A stretch of DNA of 64,000 nt from Mesotaenium endlicherianum (GCA_009602735.1 WELA01002258.1:809140-873139); one strand, 5' to 3'. Shown: positions 10,440-23,289, numbered from the stretch's first letter. Program-made: numbers and translations. The notes: a model not told the origin generated them from the letters alone.

Positions 10440-12017
10440 TTTGTTCTAAAGTCGGACCTCGAGGAGAACGAAGGTTTGTAGCCTGTTCTTTAACCACTTA
10501 GGTGTTGATCCCCACATAGACAAGCATACCAGTAGGATGTTGAAATAAATTGGCAAGAGGTACATGTCTCTAAGCGAAGGGGGACGCCGGCATACCTCTG
10601 GCCACTTCTCGTGTCCCTCTCCTGGCACCCCTGTCCTCTGGGATGTTCTTCCTTTATCTGGTGCCAATTACAATCAGATCAACTTCTTCCCTCGCTTGGG
10701 CAAGTGGATTGGGGGAACGAGTGCGGAATCCTGTTGCCTCCATGACAGGCATAACATTCCATACACCTGATCTTGGCTCCCTTGGAAGCCTTGTTCCTGC
10801 TTGCCCTTGGGTCTCCTAAGTACCAGCTCCTGATGCTTCTCCTCTGCCCTGTTCTTCTTCCTCATCCTCCTCATCTTCCTCCCCTGAGAGGGTAGGGGTC
10901 TTGTCCACTAAGTCATCCTGCTCTCTGGTAACATGGAAAAATCTACTGATTCCCCTTTTTAAGGACGAGCTGGAGATTGCCTGACCTTCAGCCTGCTGAT
11001 ATCTATCCTGCCTGCATTCGTTGCCCATTTGACAAAGGCGTGCTTCCCCTTAAAGGAATAGTCTCTTCCCCTCCTCCGGTGCTCTTTCATCTCCGCATTC
11101 ATATTACTCAGGCAGCCATTCAGCTTGGGGTCCCAAGGGGCAATGTGAGGTGGTAGGATGAGATAGCCGTCCAGCCCATAGTGGAAGTCATCCGTGTGGG
11201 CTCGGTCACACTTCTGCTCTTTGTTGGGGACGGTCATCCACCTCCAGCCTGTGGGCTGCTGGTAGTATTGTGGTCCATGCTCAACCTTTTTCAACTTACA
11301 AAGGAACTAGTGGGGAGAGAACATATGCTGCCCTGCTTCCCTGGCTAAGTACTCCCAGCTCCTCCTCTCAACTTTATTGTAAGCTGGCAGTAGTGTGGGG
11401 TAGAATACCGTATCCTTAAACCTATCGAGCTGCATGCTCACCATCGAGATGAGTCCCTAATTTTCCACTATTCCAGGTACCAGAATTGGCTTGTCCTTCG
11501 AATCAGCTGCAAGGTACCGGGCTTGCTTTGCTGTATAGCAAACCATCTTAGCATAATCTTTGCAGAGGACCACACCAGTGTGTGTCTCTATGTACCTATC
11601 AAGTGCTTTAGCTTCTTCTCTTTATAAATTTGTTGTCTCTTTTAGCTTGTTGATTTCCTGGGCTGCCAGTAATGCTTCCTTGAGGTTATCAAAGGTTTAG
11701 CCACTTACCACAGTATATCTGTAAGTGGCCAGGCTCTTCTACTTGTCAGCTTCAGCCTTCTTTTTTCTCTCCTCTTTCGCTGCCGCCGCTTCCTCTTGTT
11801 GCTTCTTCTGTCTCTCCTCCTCAGCCCTCCTGATGTTTTCCGCCTCCTGCTCCTTTTTCCTCTGTGCTTCCTCTGCCGCCTCTTGTTGTCCGCGGACCCT
11901 TTCTTGTTCTCTTCTGGTGAGGGACGTCGCCGCCAGCTCTTTTTGGTATTGCTCCATTCTCCTCCTGGCTTCTTCTGCCTTGCGCTTTCTATCTTCCTTT
12001 TGTGTGGTGGGAGCCAT
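10440..12017 (-). CDS. Extra 3' ORF of element B, coiled-coil protein of unknown function
   Basis: Starts at the ATG at 12017 (MAPTTQKEDRKRKAEEARRR), right after an acceptor-like CAG. About 90 residues of charged coiled coil come first. Next come blocks shared with the element A copy: DRYIETHTG and DYAKMV near 11540-11620, YNKVERRSWEYLARE near 11350, GWRWM near 11240 and LPPHIAPWDPKLNG near 11130. A Glu/Asp-rich tract lies near 10880. Conservation of spaced blocks between two diverged copies is the main sign that it was once a functional protein. The family is unknown to me. The reading frame is broken here. Confidence 0.6.
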
Positions 12018-12389
12018 CCTGCATATGTAAGCAGGACACGAGTTAGTAGGATCTCGATTTTTGTCACAAGAGTTGCTGGAAGGAAGGCAACTTATATTAT
12101 TATGGTTGGTTAGTTCTCGTTTACCTTACAGGGTGGTTACTAGGAGTTAATGTAGCTGCAGTGCGATGAAACATAAACGGATGAGTGTGTGTGCAGGGTG
12201 CGTTAAGTGATGTGTTGATGTGCGAGCCCCTTAATCATTTCGCCAACTTTGCTTTATGTGGGCCTGGCTCTCCATTTGTCACTATGCTGACATTTGACAG
12301 TCAATAACTGACCCTTTCTCGCACACTAACTGTCCTTTACTGGCACACTTCCTCTCCAACTTAAATGGAGACAGGACCTCCTGTCACCT

Positions 12390-14880
12390 TCCCATGTCAA
12401 GTGTTACCACCCAGTCGTTTATGGATATTGTTTACCGACGTCAAGCTGGGATGGGCAGTGGTTGTAATAGATCCGGGGTGGTATGTGCCGAGACTTGTTA
12501 TTCTGAGTCTGATCACAGGACTTAATACATGTCAAGACCTCCCGAGGCAACCCATCTTAATGATAATGTTTTGCCAATTTGCCAACAGTTTGGCATGCTC
12601 CAAATGCCCACCCTGTAAATTGTCATGTGCTGGACTCAGTAAGAATGACCTTATTTCCAAGTTACTAGGAATGACCAACTTCAGCCTGCCTCAAAAGGTT
12701 TCAGTTATCCAGACCCCTCCTTTTAGCCTATACCCGAGTGCAGTAGAAGGACACACACCATTAGTGGGGCTGGACTCAAATGTTGGGTCAGAAAGGTAGG
12801 CTTTCCTAAGTTGTTCAAGGAAGGACTTTTTCACCTTTAGTGAAGTGAGTGCACAAAGGAAATTATCGACAGCATGCTGATTAAAGTTTCTTCCTTGCAA
12901 GTCAGGTCGTCTAGAGAGTGCATCAGCAGGATTCAACTTCCCTGGTTTGTAGTCGATCTGGACTTGGAACTGCTCCAGCATCTGGCTCCAGCGGTTCTCC
13001 CTCCTTGACAGCTTGGACTTCTTCAGAAAGTGAGTCAAAGCTAGATGATCTGTAATCACCTTAAAAGCTTTACCATGGAAGTATGCTCTCCACTGTTTTA
13101 GCACATGAATGATAGCAAGCAGCTCTTTATCATGCACATAATTAACTTCAGCCGGGTTGAATTTTATAGACTTATCCAGCACAGGGTGCCACTCCTGCTT
13201 TACCTTACCATCCTTAGTGGCTTTGTCAGCAAGTTGCAATTCAACAGCATCCATAGCAAAGTCAGAAGCATCAGTAACCACTTGCACAGGTTTGCTGGGG
13301 TCATACACGGCTAGGACTGGGGCAGAACAAAGAGCATCTTTAAGGGTCTGGAAGGCAGCCTGCTGCTCTTCCCCCCACAAATACCCTATGTCTTTCTTAG
13401 TAAGGTCGTTCAGTTTATTGGCCTTCGTAGAATGGTTCTCAATAAATCTCCTATAGTAGTTACCCAACCCAAGGAAGGATCTAACTCCACATATAGACTG
13501 CGGTAGTGGCTAGTCCCTTATGGTCTGGACTTTCTTAGGATCCACACTGATGCCTTCTTTACTAACAACGTGGCCTAAGAATTCAGTAATTTCCTGAAGG
13601 ATATCACACTTGCTCATTTTAGCATATAACTGATTTCTTTTGAGAGTGTCCATGACTGTTTTTAAGTGTTCAACATGCTGAGCTTTATTTTTTGAGAAAA
13701 TAAAATTATCATCCACGAAGACTTGCACGAACTAATCCAAGTAAGGTCTAAAATGTCATTCATAGCATCCATGAAGCTTGCAGGAGCATTAGTCGGTCCA
13801 ATTGGCATTCCATTAAACTCATAGTGTCCATAACGTGTGCGGAAGGCAATCTTGTGTTCAACTCCCTCAACAATTTTGATTTGATGTTAACCACTCTTGA
13901 GATCTATTTCACTGAACACTTCAAAACCAGACAAGGTATCAAGCAAGTCCTCGATTCTGGGTAAAGCATACTTGTTCTTCACTGTAATTCTGTTAAGAGC
14001 TGTGTAATCAACGCACATCCGCATACTTCCATCCTTTTTCTTAACAAATAGGATGGGTGCGTCATACGGTGATTTATTAAGAGAAATATAAACTTTGTCC
14101 TCAAGCTTTGCAATTTGCATTTTCAATTCTTTGCTCTCCACATAAGACAAGCCATAAGTGCGTTGCCAAGGTGGCTGACTCCCAGGTAATCAATCAATTC
14201 TATTATCTACTTCTCTCTTAGGGGGTAGCTCTGAAGGCATTTAATAAACCATCAGTATATTGTGAAACAATTTTTGCAGCAGTAGGGTGCTCCGGAGGGC
14301 TCACCTTTTTCTCAACCACTTCTGCAAGTTGAGAAGGTACCTCTCTTAGCGGCATACAGAACATTCTGCCCTCCTTCTGGTTCCAACTTTTAATGAACTC
14401 AATTGCATTCAGCAAATTTTATTCTCCTGGAAGCCTCTTCTTTTCCTTCATTTGCCATCCATATAGGACATGAGGAAGAGCACTGGTGGGTGCCAAATTA
14501 GTCTGCCCATCACTGGCTCCTCTCACTTCAACTGTCCCTTTGCTCCAACACACTTCAGTTTGATGTGTACTAAGCCAGGACCTGCCTAGCACGAAATCAT
14601 AAAAGCCAGTGTTGAGTACCTCAAACGTAAGCGTTTCAGTTAGAACTGCAATGCAAGAACCTGACTGGACCTCAATAGGCTTGGTTATAATTCCTCCCGA
14701 GACACTTGAGGCATCTCCAAGGAATATTTTTCTATTCCCTTGGGTGACAGAAGGCAGCCTTAGCCGCTTTACTAAGTCCTTCCGAATAAAAGAATGTGAC
14801 GCCCCTCCGTCTACAAATGCCCCTACCTTCCTACCTGCAATCATGCAATGCAGTAGGATAGGGGGAACTGTCTTGTCCTA
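12390..14880 (-). CDS. Element B pol remains: protease, RT, RNase H, start of integrase
   Basis: Protease about 14419-14844 ([19 protein letters not shown]). RT about 13510-14150 ([20 protein letters not shown], then the FVDD-type box). RNase H about 12900-13467 ([35 protein letters not shown]). The start of the integrase region lies near 12400-12690. It aligns closely with pol of element A and more loosely with C. It is broken at several points. Confidence 0.88.
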
Positions 14881-15089
14881 ACTTTTGCATTGTTCTTCTG
14901 ACGTAGCAAAGAAATGTTGGACATCAGGTGGAACAAGATCCTCCAGAGTGTGCACTCTTTGAAGGTCTATATTGCTGATGGTCTCTTTTATCTGGTTGTC
15001 AGGCATGCATAGTGGATCCAGTTCAGCTGGACCCATAATACCTGCTACGAGGGCAGCTAGTGACGACTCACTATCTCTAGCATCCTCAC

Positions 15090-16533
15090 AGTCAGTAGAC
15101 TAGATTACTGATTATTGCTGTCTTTTGAAGGCTGGTCCTTTCTCTCGACCTTTGGAAGGTGCTTGCTAGGACACTGCTCTCTGTAGTGACCCAGTTGCTG
15201 GCAGTGGAAGAAAATAGATTTTGCTGAGGCTGGTCTCGGCTTAGCCCTACCATCACCTCTTCCATAGCCACCTCGAGAGTAACCACCTCCCCCTCTAGAC
15301 TGTATAGCATTATACTCATACTCGTACTCATCACCTTGATCATCCTCAGCCCGGTCTCCTTCAGTTGCATTGTAGGAATCGTGGGGCTTTTTGACAATCT
15401 TAGACACCTAATTATTACTCTGGCGCTTGTGATTGATTTGCTGCTGATCCCAGGCATCAGCGTCTCAAGTCAGCCAGTCTTTCATACTTCTTTTCACCAA
15501 AGTGACCAGAGACTTCGGATTTCAAGCCAAACTTGAAGTATGCTATCCTTTTCCGCTCTAGCAAGTCTGGCTGCTTCATCATGTTCTCCTGGAACTTTTG
15601 AGCAAACTCAGCAATTAAGGTGGTCTGCTTCAGTGTCAAGGAGATCATTGCATAGATAGCTTTCTCTTGCTGATTGATGATATCAAACTTCTCATGCAGT
15701 TTCTAAACAAACTCTACCCAAGTAGGGTCACCGAGTTGCAGAGCTTTACGCTCTCCTTCCAATAAGACCACCATTCTTTTGCACTGCCTTTCAATAGAGC
15801 ATTAGTGTGCCTGACTTTCTCGTAATTTTGCAGCTTTGGGTAGTTCTCCAGCCACTGCTCAACATCAGCGAGAAAATTGATCAGGTGATACTTTTCCCTC
15901 AAAACCATAGTCCTGGGGAGGTTTCGGCTTAGGCTCACTAGGCCCTTTGCCACCACCACCAGTGGTTTGAGAACCCAGTTCATCTCTATCCTGCGGCAAG
16001 GACATTATGATTTTTCTGTCCTCCTGTTGGGACTGATACATGCTCGCCATTTGCGATTGGATTTGCACAAATAATGCTCCCAAATCTACTCTCTGAGGTG
16101 GGAGTCTAGCAAATGCAGCAGCAACAGTGGCATCCACTTGCTCAATAGTGTCCTCAACAGTCCCTCTCGCTCCTGCAGCAGCAATTCCTGCCGCATTCAG
16201 TCGGTCACAATATTGACCTAGAGGTACATTGAGTTGTACAACAGGATGTGGGTTCGGAACATTGGCCCTAGCTGCCATAAGTTATTCGACAATACGCTCG
16301 TCCGCTGGCTGTCCTTCCCTCCTTTTTGTATCTTCAGCAGCTTTTGCTAATCGTTCAACTTCTGATTTGATTCTGTCATCCTCAACCTGTTGTACTGCGA
16401 CTACGGCAATAGCAGCTGCCTCATCTGCGGCCTCTCTAGCTGGGGTTCTGCCACTGCTTCAGAATAGGTACGGGTTCTCGCTACATGGCTTTCAACCTGG
16501 TTTTTGACCATTTCGTTATCCTGGTTCTTCATG
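15090..16533 (-). CDS. Element B gag
   Basis: Minus-strand gag just downstream of the leader in which R sits. An N-terminal Ala/Val-rich helical part (about 16280-16530, including EDDRIKSEVERLAKAAEDT) may begin at an ATG near 16533. It is followed by MAARANVPNPHPVVQLNVPL, the capsid-like block QDYGFEGKVSPDQF, and a zinc-knuckle region near 15200 (HCQQLGHYREQC). Gag packages the element RNA. Reading frames are broken in several places. Confidence 0.75.
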
Positions 16534-16558
16534 TCTCGGGAGTTGCTAGTTTGAGACC

Positions 16559-16563
16559 TTGTC
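16559..16563. other. Target-site duplication of element R (left copy)
   Basis: TTGTC, repeated at 23244-23248 on the far side of R. It shows that R inserted as one unit into the leader of element B. Confidence 0.9.
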
Positions 16564-17066
16564 TGTAGTGAAACAGATAGATAAAGTACTTAGTAAAACA
16601 GAATAGTTTATCTATTCAAGACAAGGATCTTTGAACACAAGTGGTAGCTTCTTGAAAGAGAGATGGCTTCTTGATAGTTAATATATTTCTGGATTTTGGC
16701 AAGTACAAGAGTGATTCTCCCATGTCTTTCTATGTTCTAGCTCTTGTTTATATACTTGCTACATAAGTAATTTCTAGGAAGGTGTATGTTGATGTGTTGG
16801 CACCCAACACATCCCAAAACTTGCCACCTCTTTCTAGAATAATGTACACATGTCCTTTTGACCTAAAAATGGCACATCTGACTTTTGCCACATGGAGTTC
16901 TTCTAGGTCTTTCCTCTAACTTCGAAAATGCCTTGGAAGGTTCAAAGGACATGAACCAAGTTACTAGAGTACCTATTCACACTTGACTCCACACAATACT
17001 ACTCCAAATATATTTGAAAACATTAAAATATATGCAAACTAATATATAATAACTCAAATCACTACA
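16564..17066 (-). repeat. 3' LTR of element R
   Basis: 503 bp, TGTAGTGAAAC to AATCACTACA, with a short terminal inverted repeat (TGTAGTG and CACTACA). It is preceded on the minus strand by a run of G, the likely polypurine tract. Confidence 0.95.
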
Positions 17067-17082
17067 TCACCCCCCCGATAGA

Positions 17083-17835
17083 AAAAGCGACGTCTCGGCG
17101 CGTCAAGTCAGGTCTTACACATGTGGAGCAAACTAGTCAACAGTTTCAAGTCAGATGCCACACATGTGAAGAGGACTAGTCAAAGGCGCCAAGTCAGGTG
17201 CTACACATGTAAGGTAGACTAGGCAAGGTCGTAGGTGGTGTGACCTTATTGGCTAGCCTACTCCTTAATGATAAAGAAAATTGTACAAGTTGGCCCAGAA
17301 TCTGCCACGAACTCAAAAATTCATAGCGGCCACAGAACTGCTCCAAATCTGAAAATTCGAGTGCCAGACGGACCGCGTCGGAGAACTCTACCGGGTCACC
17401 AAATTTGAGAGCATTCTCATTTCTGGAGTGTCGTTGAGAGCTGAGAGAGTAGGCACTCCTCCAAATCTGTGCAGAAACTTCTGAAAATCATAAGTCCTTC
17501 TATACTTCTCCAAATGCTCCAAACTAAGTCTCAAACTGGGCGCTGTAAGATGTTCTACCAGAGTCTTGAGTTTCAGAGCATTCCAAGTTCAGGGGAGGGC
17601 ACAATGTCAGAAGGCATATTCTGCCCTAACAATGCCAGCAGCCTGACCCCCTTCTACTTAGAGCATCATATCTCTCTCACCAGTGCTCCAAATTGAGCAA
17701 ACTTGGACTCTAAATGACCGGCTACTCATGGACTACAGCCAGGTAAATTTTCAGAATTTATTATGCAGAGACCTATTACCAGTAGCAGTTTTAGTTTTCT
17801 GTCCAGAAACTGCGAGAAGAGAAGAGTGTCTAATG
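17083..17835 (-). other. 3' untranslated region of element R
   Basis: About 750 bp between the end of pol and the polypurine tract. On the plus strand, three short similar units near 17098-17220 contain AAGTCAGG or AAGTCAGATG, then CACATGT and ACTAGTCAA. I see no gene. Confidence 0.6.
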
Positions 17836-20800
17836 TCAATTTTTCCTCTTTCTTGTTCTTGCAGGCTGCCTCCAAGGGGTCTTCTGCTGCTTCTTGATGG
17901 TGGCAGGCTGCCTCCCTGAAGTCTTCGGGCTTCTAGTAGAGAGACTTGGGGCTGGTCCAAGATGGGGGTTGGCGGCATGGAAGCGCTTCAACTTTCTCTG
18001 AACTTTGTCAAGGTAGTGCGCCGCCACCCAACTATTCTCCGAATCTGGATATCCTTTCCACTTGATCAAGTATTGCTGCTGTCTCCTGAAATTTCTCATA
18101 GCCACTATGTCTTCCACTTCGTACTCCAAATGATCATCCACTATTGTTGGGGCTGGTGGGGTTGTCACACGTCCTGGGAACTTGTTGTCGGGTTGCACAT
18201 ATGGCTTGAAGAGGGAAGCGTGGAATACGGGGTCGATGTGCATAGTCTGGGGAAGTTCTAGCTTGAAAGCAACGGGGTTGACTTGCTGGATAATCTTGAA
18301 GGGTCCCAAATACTTGGGAGAGAACTTGCTGCCGGCAGGCCTGTTGTTCAGGGAAATGTTCTTGGATGATAGTAACACGTTGTCACCCACTCTGTACGTA
18401 ATTTCTCTTCTGGATCTGTTCGCCACTCTTGCTTGAGCATCTTGCGCGTGTTGTAGAGCTTTCTTCGCTGCTGTAAGGGCTGCTTCTAATGTCTCCATAA
18501 AATCTGTGGCTGCAGGTACTTCATCATGGCCAGCCGTGAAGCTCAGTGGCGTGGTCGGATGGAAGCCATAGTTGAGGAAGAATGGGGACTCTTGGGTAGA
18601 GGCCTGCGTAGTGTTGTTGTAGGCAAACTCGAGGGGGGTCAAGTACATGTCCCAGTCTTGCTCGAGGGTAGACACGTAGGCCTTTAGAGAGGTCTTTAGG
18701 GTACGATTCATACGCTCGGTTTGCCCATCTGATTGTGGGTGGTAGGCAGTAGACATATCCAGCGATGTACCCAAGTTCTTGAAGAGATTTTTCCAGAAAT
18801 GGCTTGTGAATCTTGGATCTCTATCTGACACAATTCTTGATGGTAGTCCATGGAGTCGGAAGATGTTGTCAAAGATGAGTCTTGCAAGTTGTGGTGCTGT
18901 AGCCTTAGTCGTCGTGGGAATAAAATGAGCCATCTTGGTAAGTCTGTCCACCGCCGTGAGTATTGCATTATGGCCTCGAGGTGTCACGGGCAAGTCCACG
19001 ATAAGGTCCATTGAGATGTCCGTCCATTGTCTTTCGGGGATTGGTAGTGGTTGGAGGAGTCCTCCCGCCTTTTGCGATGATGGCTTGATTCTTTGGCATG
19101 TGTCACAGCTCCTGCAGTACTCCTTGACTTGCTTAGACATGCCTGGCCAACAATAAGTCCTAGCTAGAACGCCCGTGGTCCTTAGGATTCCAAAGTGTCC
19201 TCCAAGAGGGTTGTCGTGTGCTTCTCGTAGAAGCAAGAGCCGGAGGTCTAAGTCATTAGGAACACATCTCTGGCCCGTATCTTGCCTCACCCAATAATTG
19301 CCTTCTTGCTTCTTGCATGGGTCCAAGGCTGCTTCTCCGTTCTTGTAGTAAGGGTCTCTTTCATAGGCGGCTGAAAATCGAGCTTCCAGATCTGTCTTCA
19401 GGGATACCATCACTGCATTTAATTGCAGTCTTGAGAGGGGGTCAGCCGGGTTTGTCTTGCCGGGCTGGTACTGAATCGTGATGTTGTATTGTTGCAAGTA
19501 TCCGCTCCATCTTGCTTGTCTCCTTGAGAGATACGGCTGCGTTTGGAGGTGCTTTAACGCCTCGTGGTCCGTGGTGACCAGTACTTTGCGTCCTTCAACG
19601 TAGCAGCGCCAAACCTTCAAGGCATGTACAATCGCCAATGCCTCTCGCTCCGTGGTTGTATAATTTTGCTCGGCTGGATTTAGCTTCCTTGACTCGTAGG
19701 CGATGGGCTGCAGTCCCTTGCCTTGGTCTTGAAGCAGGATTGCTCCTATTGCATAGGAAGATGCATCGGTGATGACGTGGAAGGGCCAATCTGGGTTTGG
19801 ACTTGGGAGTGTGAGCACCGGGGATGTGGTCAATCTTCGCTTTAACTCTTGAAATGCCTCTTCCTCTTTCTCGGTCCATGTATATAGCCTGTCCTTCTTG
19901 AGTAGATCTGTCAGGGGGGCTGCTATGTGCGAGAAGCCTTGGATGAATTTTCTGTACCAATTGGCAAATCCCAAGAATGACTGGAGTTCTTTCTTGGTCG
20001 TGGGGGTTGGCCATTCCTCCACCACCGTGGTCTTCTTGGGGTCCATCTTGATGCCATCAGCAGTCACGTGGAGACCTAGGAACTCCACTTCTTGTTTGGC
20101 AAACTCGCACTTTGACTCCTTCGCAAATAGCTTGTTTTGCTTCAATACTTCAAGGACTTCTTTCAAGTGTCTCGCATGCTCTTCAAGGGTCTTGCTGTAG
20201 ATAAGGATGTCATCGATGAATACCACCACAAATCTGTCCAACATGGGCTGAAATATGGTGTTCATCATAGTCATGAAAGTTGCTGGCGCGTTGGTGAGTC
20301 CAAATGGCAGGACCATGAACTCAAAATGTCCATATCTTGTCCTGAATGCCGTCTTCTCTATGTCCGGTTCTGCGATGCGAATCTGGTGGTAGCCGCTCCG
20401 TAAGTCAATCTTCGTGAAGTACTTGGCTCCAACCAGCCGGTCCATGAGCTCATCCATGCGCGGCAGCGGGTATCGATTCTTGATGGTGATCTTGTTGAGG
20501 GCGCGATAGTCCACACACATCCTCAAGGTACCATCTTTCTTCTTGACAAATAGCACCGGGGCTCCAAATGGCGACTTGCTAGGTCGAATGAAGCCATGCT
20601 CCAGTAGCTCCTTGATTTGCTTCTTGACTTCGTCTAGCTCCGTGTATGACATTTTGAACGTAGGCCGAGAGATGGGCTTGCTTCCGGGCTCCAACTCTAT
20701 CTTGTGGTCTACGAATCTTTTGGGGGGTAGGCCCTTGGGCAATTCCGGGGAGAACACTTCTTTGTAGTCCTCTAAGACTTCTTGTATCTCCTTGGGAACG

Positions 20801-21501
20801 GGGCTGCCTTCTTGACTCTCGATGTCTTTCTTGATGTCTTTTGGCGTGATCAAGGCCAAAAGAAGCTCGTGTCCCTTCCTCACAAGTCTCTTGAGTTGGA
20901 GGGCGGACAATAGTATCTCGTGTGCCGGCTTCTGGATGTCTTGGGTCTGGATATTCTGGATTGCGCGCAAAATACAGATTCTTGAAGTGATGTCATTCTT
21001 GATCTTGATAGTACCGGTCCTCCAATCAACTTGGGGGTTGTGCTTGGTCAACCAAGGCGTCCCTAGGATGACGTCGTACTTGCCCAATTGCATGGGGGAG
21101 AACACTACTCTATCCTTGAAGGACTTGATAGAGAGTGCCAAGGGGTACGTCTTCTTGGAAGGGGTAGTATAGGAGAATCCATCGGGCATCATAATCTCCT
21201 CGTCGTGGTCAAGAGTTCGCATAGTAATACCGTGCTTGGTGGCAAAATCTGCAGCAATGAAGTTGCCTTGAGCTCCGCTATCCACCAAGATGTGGACCTT
21301 CTCTCCTCCAAGGTAACCTCTCAAACTCATTGGGGCTGGAACGTCGTCTTCAACGGGGGTCTCCACCTCACTTGGCGTGTTGCCTTCTCGTGAAGTGGGT
21401 CTTGGGGTGGTAGGCTCCTGGCCTACCGGCGCTGTCCGTTTTTTGACAACTTTTTGGGGCATGAAAGTGCACGATGGCCCTTTTCCTTGCAATAAAAGCA
21501 T
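17836..21501 (-). CDS. Element R pol polyprotein (1,221 aa)
   Basis: One uninterrupted frame. Aspartic protease with [12 protein letters not shown] near residues 71-82. Reverse transcriptase about 275-440 ([26 protein letters not shown] at 428-433). RNase H about 575-700 ([18 protein letters not shown]). Integrase zinc finger and core in the middle third ([43 protein letters not shown]). Chromodomain about 1127-1175 ([25 protein letters not shown]), then a basic tail. Domain order and length are normal for a chromovirus. The encoded enzymes process the polyprotein, copy the RNA into DNA and insert it; the chromodomain probably steers integration. The start is uncertain because pol is probably made as a fusion with gag. 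Confidence 0.96.
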   Translation of the reverse strand: MLLLQGKGPSCTFMPQKVVKKRTAPVGQEPTTPRPTSREGNTPSEVETPVEDDVPAPMSLRGYLGGEKVHILVDSGAQGNFIAADFATKHGITMRTLDHDEEIMMPDGFSYTTPSKKTYPLALSIKSFKDRVVFSPMQLGKYDVILGTPWLTKHNPQVDWRTGTIKIKNDITSRICILRAIQNIQTQDIQKPAHEILLSALQLKRLVRKGHELLLALITPKDIKKDIESQEGSPVPKEIQEVLEDYKEVFSPELPKGLPPKRFVDHKIELEPGSKPISRPTFKMSYTELDEVKKQIKELLEHGFIRPSKSPFGAPVLFVKKKDGTLRMCVDYRALNKITIKNRYPLPRMDELMDRLVGAKYFTKIDLRSGYHQIRIAEPDIEKTAFRTRYGHFEFMVLPFGLTNAPATFMTMMNTIFQPMLDRFVVVFIDDILIYSKTLEEHARHLKEVLEVLKQNKLFAKESKCEFAKQEVEFLGLHVTADGIKMDPKKTTVVEEWPTPTTKKELQSFLGFANWYRKFIQGFSHIAAPLTDLLKKDRLYTWTEKEEEAFQELKRRLTTSPVLTLPSPNPDWPFHVITDASSYAIGAILLQDQGKGLQPIAYESRKLNPAEQNYTTTEREALAIVHALKVWRCYVEGRKVLVTTDHEALKHLQTQPYLSRRQARWSGYLQQYNITIQYQPGKTNPADPLSRLQLNAVMVSLKTDLEARFSAAYERDPYYKNGEAALDPCKKQEGNYWVRQDTGQRCVPNDLDLRLLLLREAHDNPLGGHFGILRTTGVLARTYCWPGMSKQVKEYCRSCDTCQRIKPSSQKAGGLLQPLPIPERQWTDISMDLIVDLPVTPRGHNAILTAVDRLTKMAHFIPTTTKATAPQLARLIFDNIFRLHGLPSRIVSDRDPRFTSHFWKNLFKNLGTSLDMSTAYHPQSDGQTERMNRTLKTSLKAYVSTLEQDWDMYLTPLEFAYNNTTQASTQESPFFLNYGFHPTTPLSFTAGHDEVPAATDFMETLEAALTAAKKALQHAQDAQARVANRSRREITYRVGDNVLLSSKNISLNNRPAGSKFSPKYLGPFKIIQQVNPVAFKLELPQTMHIDPVFHASLFKPYVQPDNKFPGRVTTPPAPTIVDDHLEYEVEDIVAMRNFRRQQQYLIKWKGYPDSENSWVAAHYLDKVQRKLKRFHAANPHLGPAPSLSTRSPKTSGRQPATIKKQQKTPWRQPARTRKRKN

Positions 21502-22703
21502 AGTCCAGCCGTCATGAGAGCTTCTTTTTCAGCCGGGGAGAGTCTTGCTTTCACTCCTTGCTGGTTTCTTGCATCATAAGTGTCATTGGAGGGTCTTCCA
21601 CTCTTCCGGGCAGCCGCGGGGTCCCTTTTAATAACTCCGATTTCCATGGGTGTGGGTCCAGATTCGGATGTGGAAGGGGCTGCGTACACCCGCGTCGTCG
21701 GTACCCGTGAAGATGAAGGCACGGAGTGCTTGAAATCCAAGGTATCCACCTTTTGGGCCACTTCAATGATCTTTGAGAAGTCCGTCAAGTCGCGTAACTC
21801 CACTTCCTTTGCCACCTTGGGTTTGAGGCCAAAGATGTAGCGGTCAATCTTCTCCTCGAGAGACATGTTGGGGATCTCAAGAGTGAGGGCGTGAAATCTG
21901 GATGTATACTCTTGAACGGACGTCGTTTGCTTGAGATGGTGGAGCTTTCCTCGGGCAATCTTCTCCGCATTGATGGGCATGAATTGCTTCTTGAGGGCCT
22001 CACGAAAATCTGCCCATCTTGCATATGATGGTGGGGGCTCTTGGCCGAGCATGGGGTGCGCCATAGCTTGATATATAGCCGCTTGATAGTTACGCCACCA
22101 TGATGTTGCTGCTCCTCTAAGTAAGGTAACGGCAAAGGGAACGTAGTCCTCCTCGGGTACTTCAAGGAATGCGAGGTACGTCTCCACTTGGTAGAGCCAT
22201 AAATTCAGGTTGGCACCTTTCCCGGGGTTGAAAGTGTCGGGTTTGCCGGGCTTGATGAGTTTCCTTGCTCTCGTTGGCTCTTGTGGAGGCGCTTGAGCCG
22301 GGGCTGGATTTTGAGCATTGCTCGCAATAGGGGCAACCATGGCAGCCATAGCTTCTCTTGACGCTTGCACGGTTGCTTCATAGGTGGCCAAGCCCACTTG
22401 GTTGTGGACGGTCATTAGGAAGGCTGCCCACTCATTTGCGGGAACTCCTTGTGGTGGGGTCAACTTTGCTATAGCGGCTGCCACGGGATTTGACGGTGCT
22501 CCTCCTTGTGGTGCTTCTTGTTGTTGCAGATTTCCTTGAGTAGGCTCTCCCATCGACGCTGGAGGAGGGTGTGCTCCTCCTTGTGGTGCTTCTTGTTGTT
22601 GCAGATTTTCTTGAGTGGGCTCTCCCATCGGCGCTGGAGGAGGGTGTCTTGGAGAGGAAGGGCTTCCTTCGAAAGCTTGCTGTTGGTCTTGAGGATCGGC
22701 CAT
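21423..22703 (-). CDS. Element R gag (426 aa)
   Basis: The ATG at 22703 lies about 25 bp inside the primer-binding site. The N-terminus carries two copies of a Pro/Gln-rich repeat ([20 protein letters not shown], then a near copy), visible in the DNA as a repeat of about 80 bp. The capsid-like Retrotrans_gag part follows ([58 protein letters not shown]). One CCHC zinc knuckle ([14 protein letters not shown], residues 402-415) ends the protein. It forms the particle and packages RNA. Confidence 0.95.
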   Translation of the reverse strand: MADPQDQQQAFEGSPSSPRHPPPAPMGEPTQENLQQQEAPQGGAHPPPASMGEPTQGNLQQQEAPQGGAPSNPVAAAIAKLTPPQGVPANEWAAFLMTVHNQVGLATYEATVQASREAMAAMVAPIASNAQNPAPAQAPPQEPTRARKLIKPGKPDTFNPGKGANLNLWLYQVETYLAFLEVPEEDYVPFAVTLLRGAATSWWRNYQAAIYQAMAHPMLGQEPPPSYARWADFREALKKQFMPINAEKIARGKLHHLKQTTSVQEYTSRFHALTLEIPNMSLEEKIDRYIFGLKPKVAKEVELRDLTDFSKIIEVAQKVDTLDFKHSVPSSSRVPTTRVYAAPSTSESGPTPMEIGVIKRDPAAARKSGRPSNDTYDARNQQGVKARLSPAEKEALMTAGLCFYCKEKGHRALSCPKKLSKNGQRR

Positions 22704-22727
22704 CTTCTTGTGCTACCAAAGTGCCTA

Positions 22728-22739
22728 GCTCCGATACCA
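22728..22739 (-). other. Primer-binding site of element R
   Basis: Minus strand TGGTATCGGAGC, one base inside the 5' LTR, complementary to the 3' end of an initiator tRNA-Met type tRNA. Confidence 0.85.
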
Positions 22740-22740
22740 C

Positions 22741-23243
22741 TGTAGTGAAACAGATAGATAAAGTACTTAGTAAAACAGAATACTTTATCTATTCAAGACA
22801 AGGATCTTTGAACACAAGTGGTAGCTTCTTGAAAGAGAGATGGCTTCTTGAAAGTTAATATATTTCTGGATTTTGGCAAGTACAAGAGTGATTCTGGAAT
22901 GTCTTTCTATGTTCTAGCTCTTGTTTATATACTTGCTACATAAGTAATTTCTAGGAAGGTGTATGTTGATGTGTTGGCACCCAACACATCCCAAAACTTG
23001 CCACCTCTTTCTAGAATAATGTACACATGTCCTTTTGACCTAAAAATGGCACATCTGACTTTTGCCACATGGAGTTCTTCTAGGTCTTTCCTCTAACTTC
23101 GAAAATGCCTTAGAAGGTTCAAAGGACATGAACCAAGTCACTAGAGTACCTATTCACACTTGAATCCACACAATACTACTCCAAATATATTTGAAAACAT
23201 TAAAATATATGCGAACTAATATATAATAACTCAAATCACTACA
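22741..23243 (-). repeat. 5' LTR of element R
   Basis: 503 bp, near-identical to the LTR at 16564-17066. Followed by the target copy TTGTC (23244-23248). Confidence 0.95.
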
Positions 23244-23277
23244 TTGTCCTTACCATACAAAGAAGATTGTGATACAA

Positions 23278-23289
23278 TCTCCGATACCA
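23278..23289 (-). other. Primer-binding site of element B
   Basis: Minus strand TGGTATCGGAGA, one base inside the 5' LTR of B. Eleven of twelve bases match the site used by R and D. Confidence 0.8.

Larger units (their letters stand above)
16564..23243 (-). mobile_element. Element R: young Ty3/gypsy chromovirus nested in B
   Basis: 6,680 bp, flanked by the 5-bp duplication TTGTC. The 503-bp LTRs (16564-17066 and 22741-23243) differ at about ten positions (about 2 percent by eye). The primer-binding site TGGTATCGGAGC is at 22728-22739 (minus) and a G-rich polypurine tract lies at 17067-17082. Gag (22703-21423) and pol (21501-17836) are both long open frames that overlap by 79 nt in different frames, which fits the frame change many Ty3 elements use between gag and pol. 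It looks whole. A solo LTR of the same family lies at 54273-54775. Confidence 0.96.

Noticed and set aside
17462-18436. Plus-strand frames opposite the end of R pol
   Set aside because: Shadows of the intact minus-strand pol and its 3' untranslated region.
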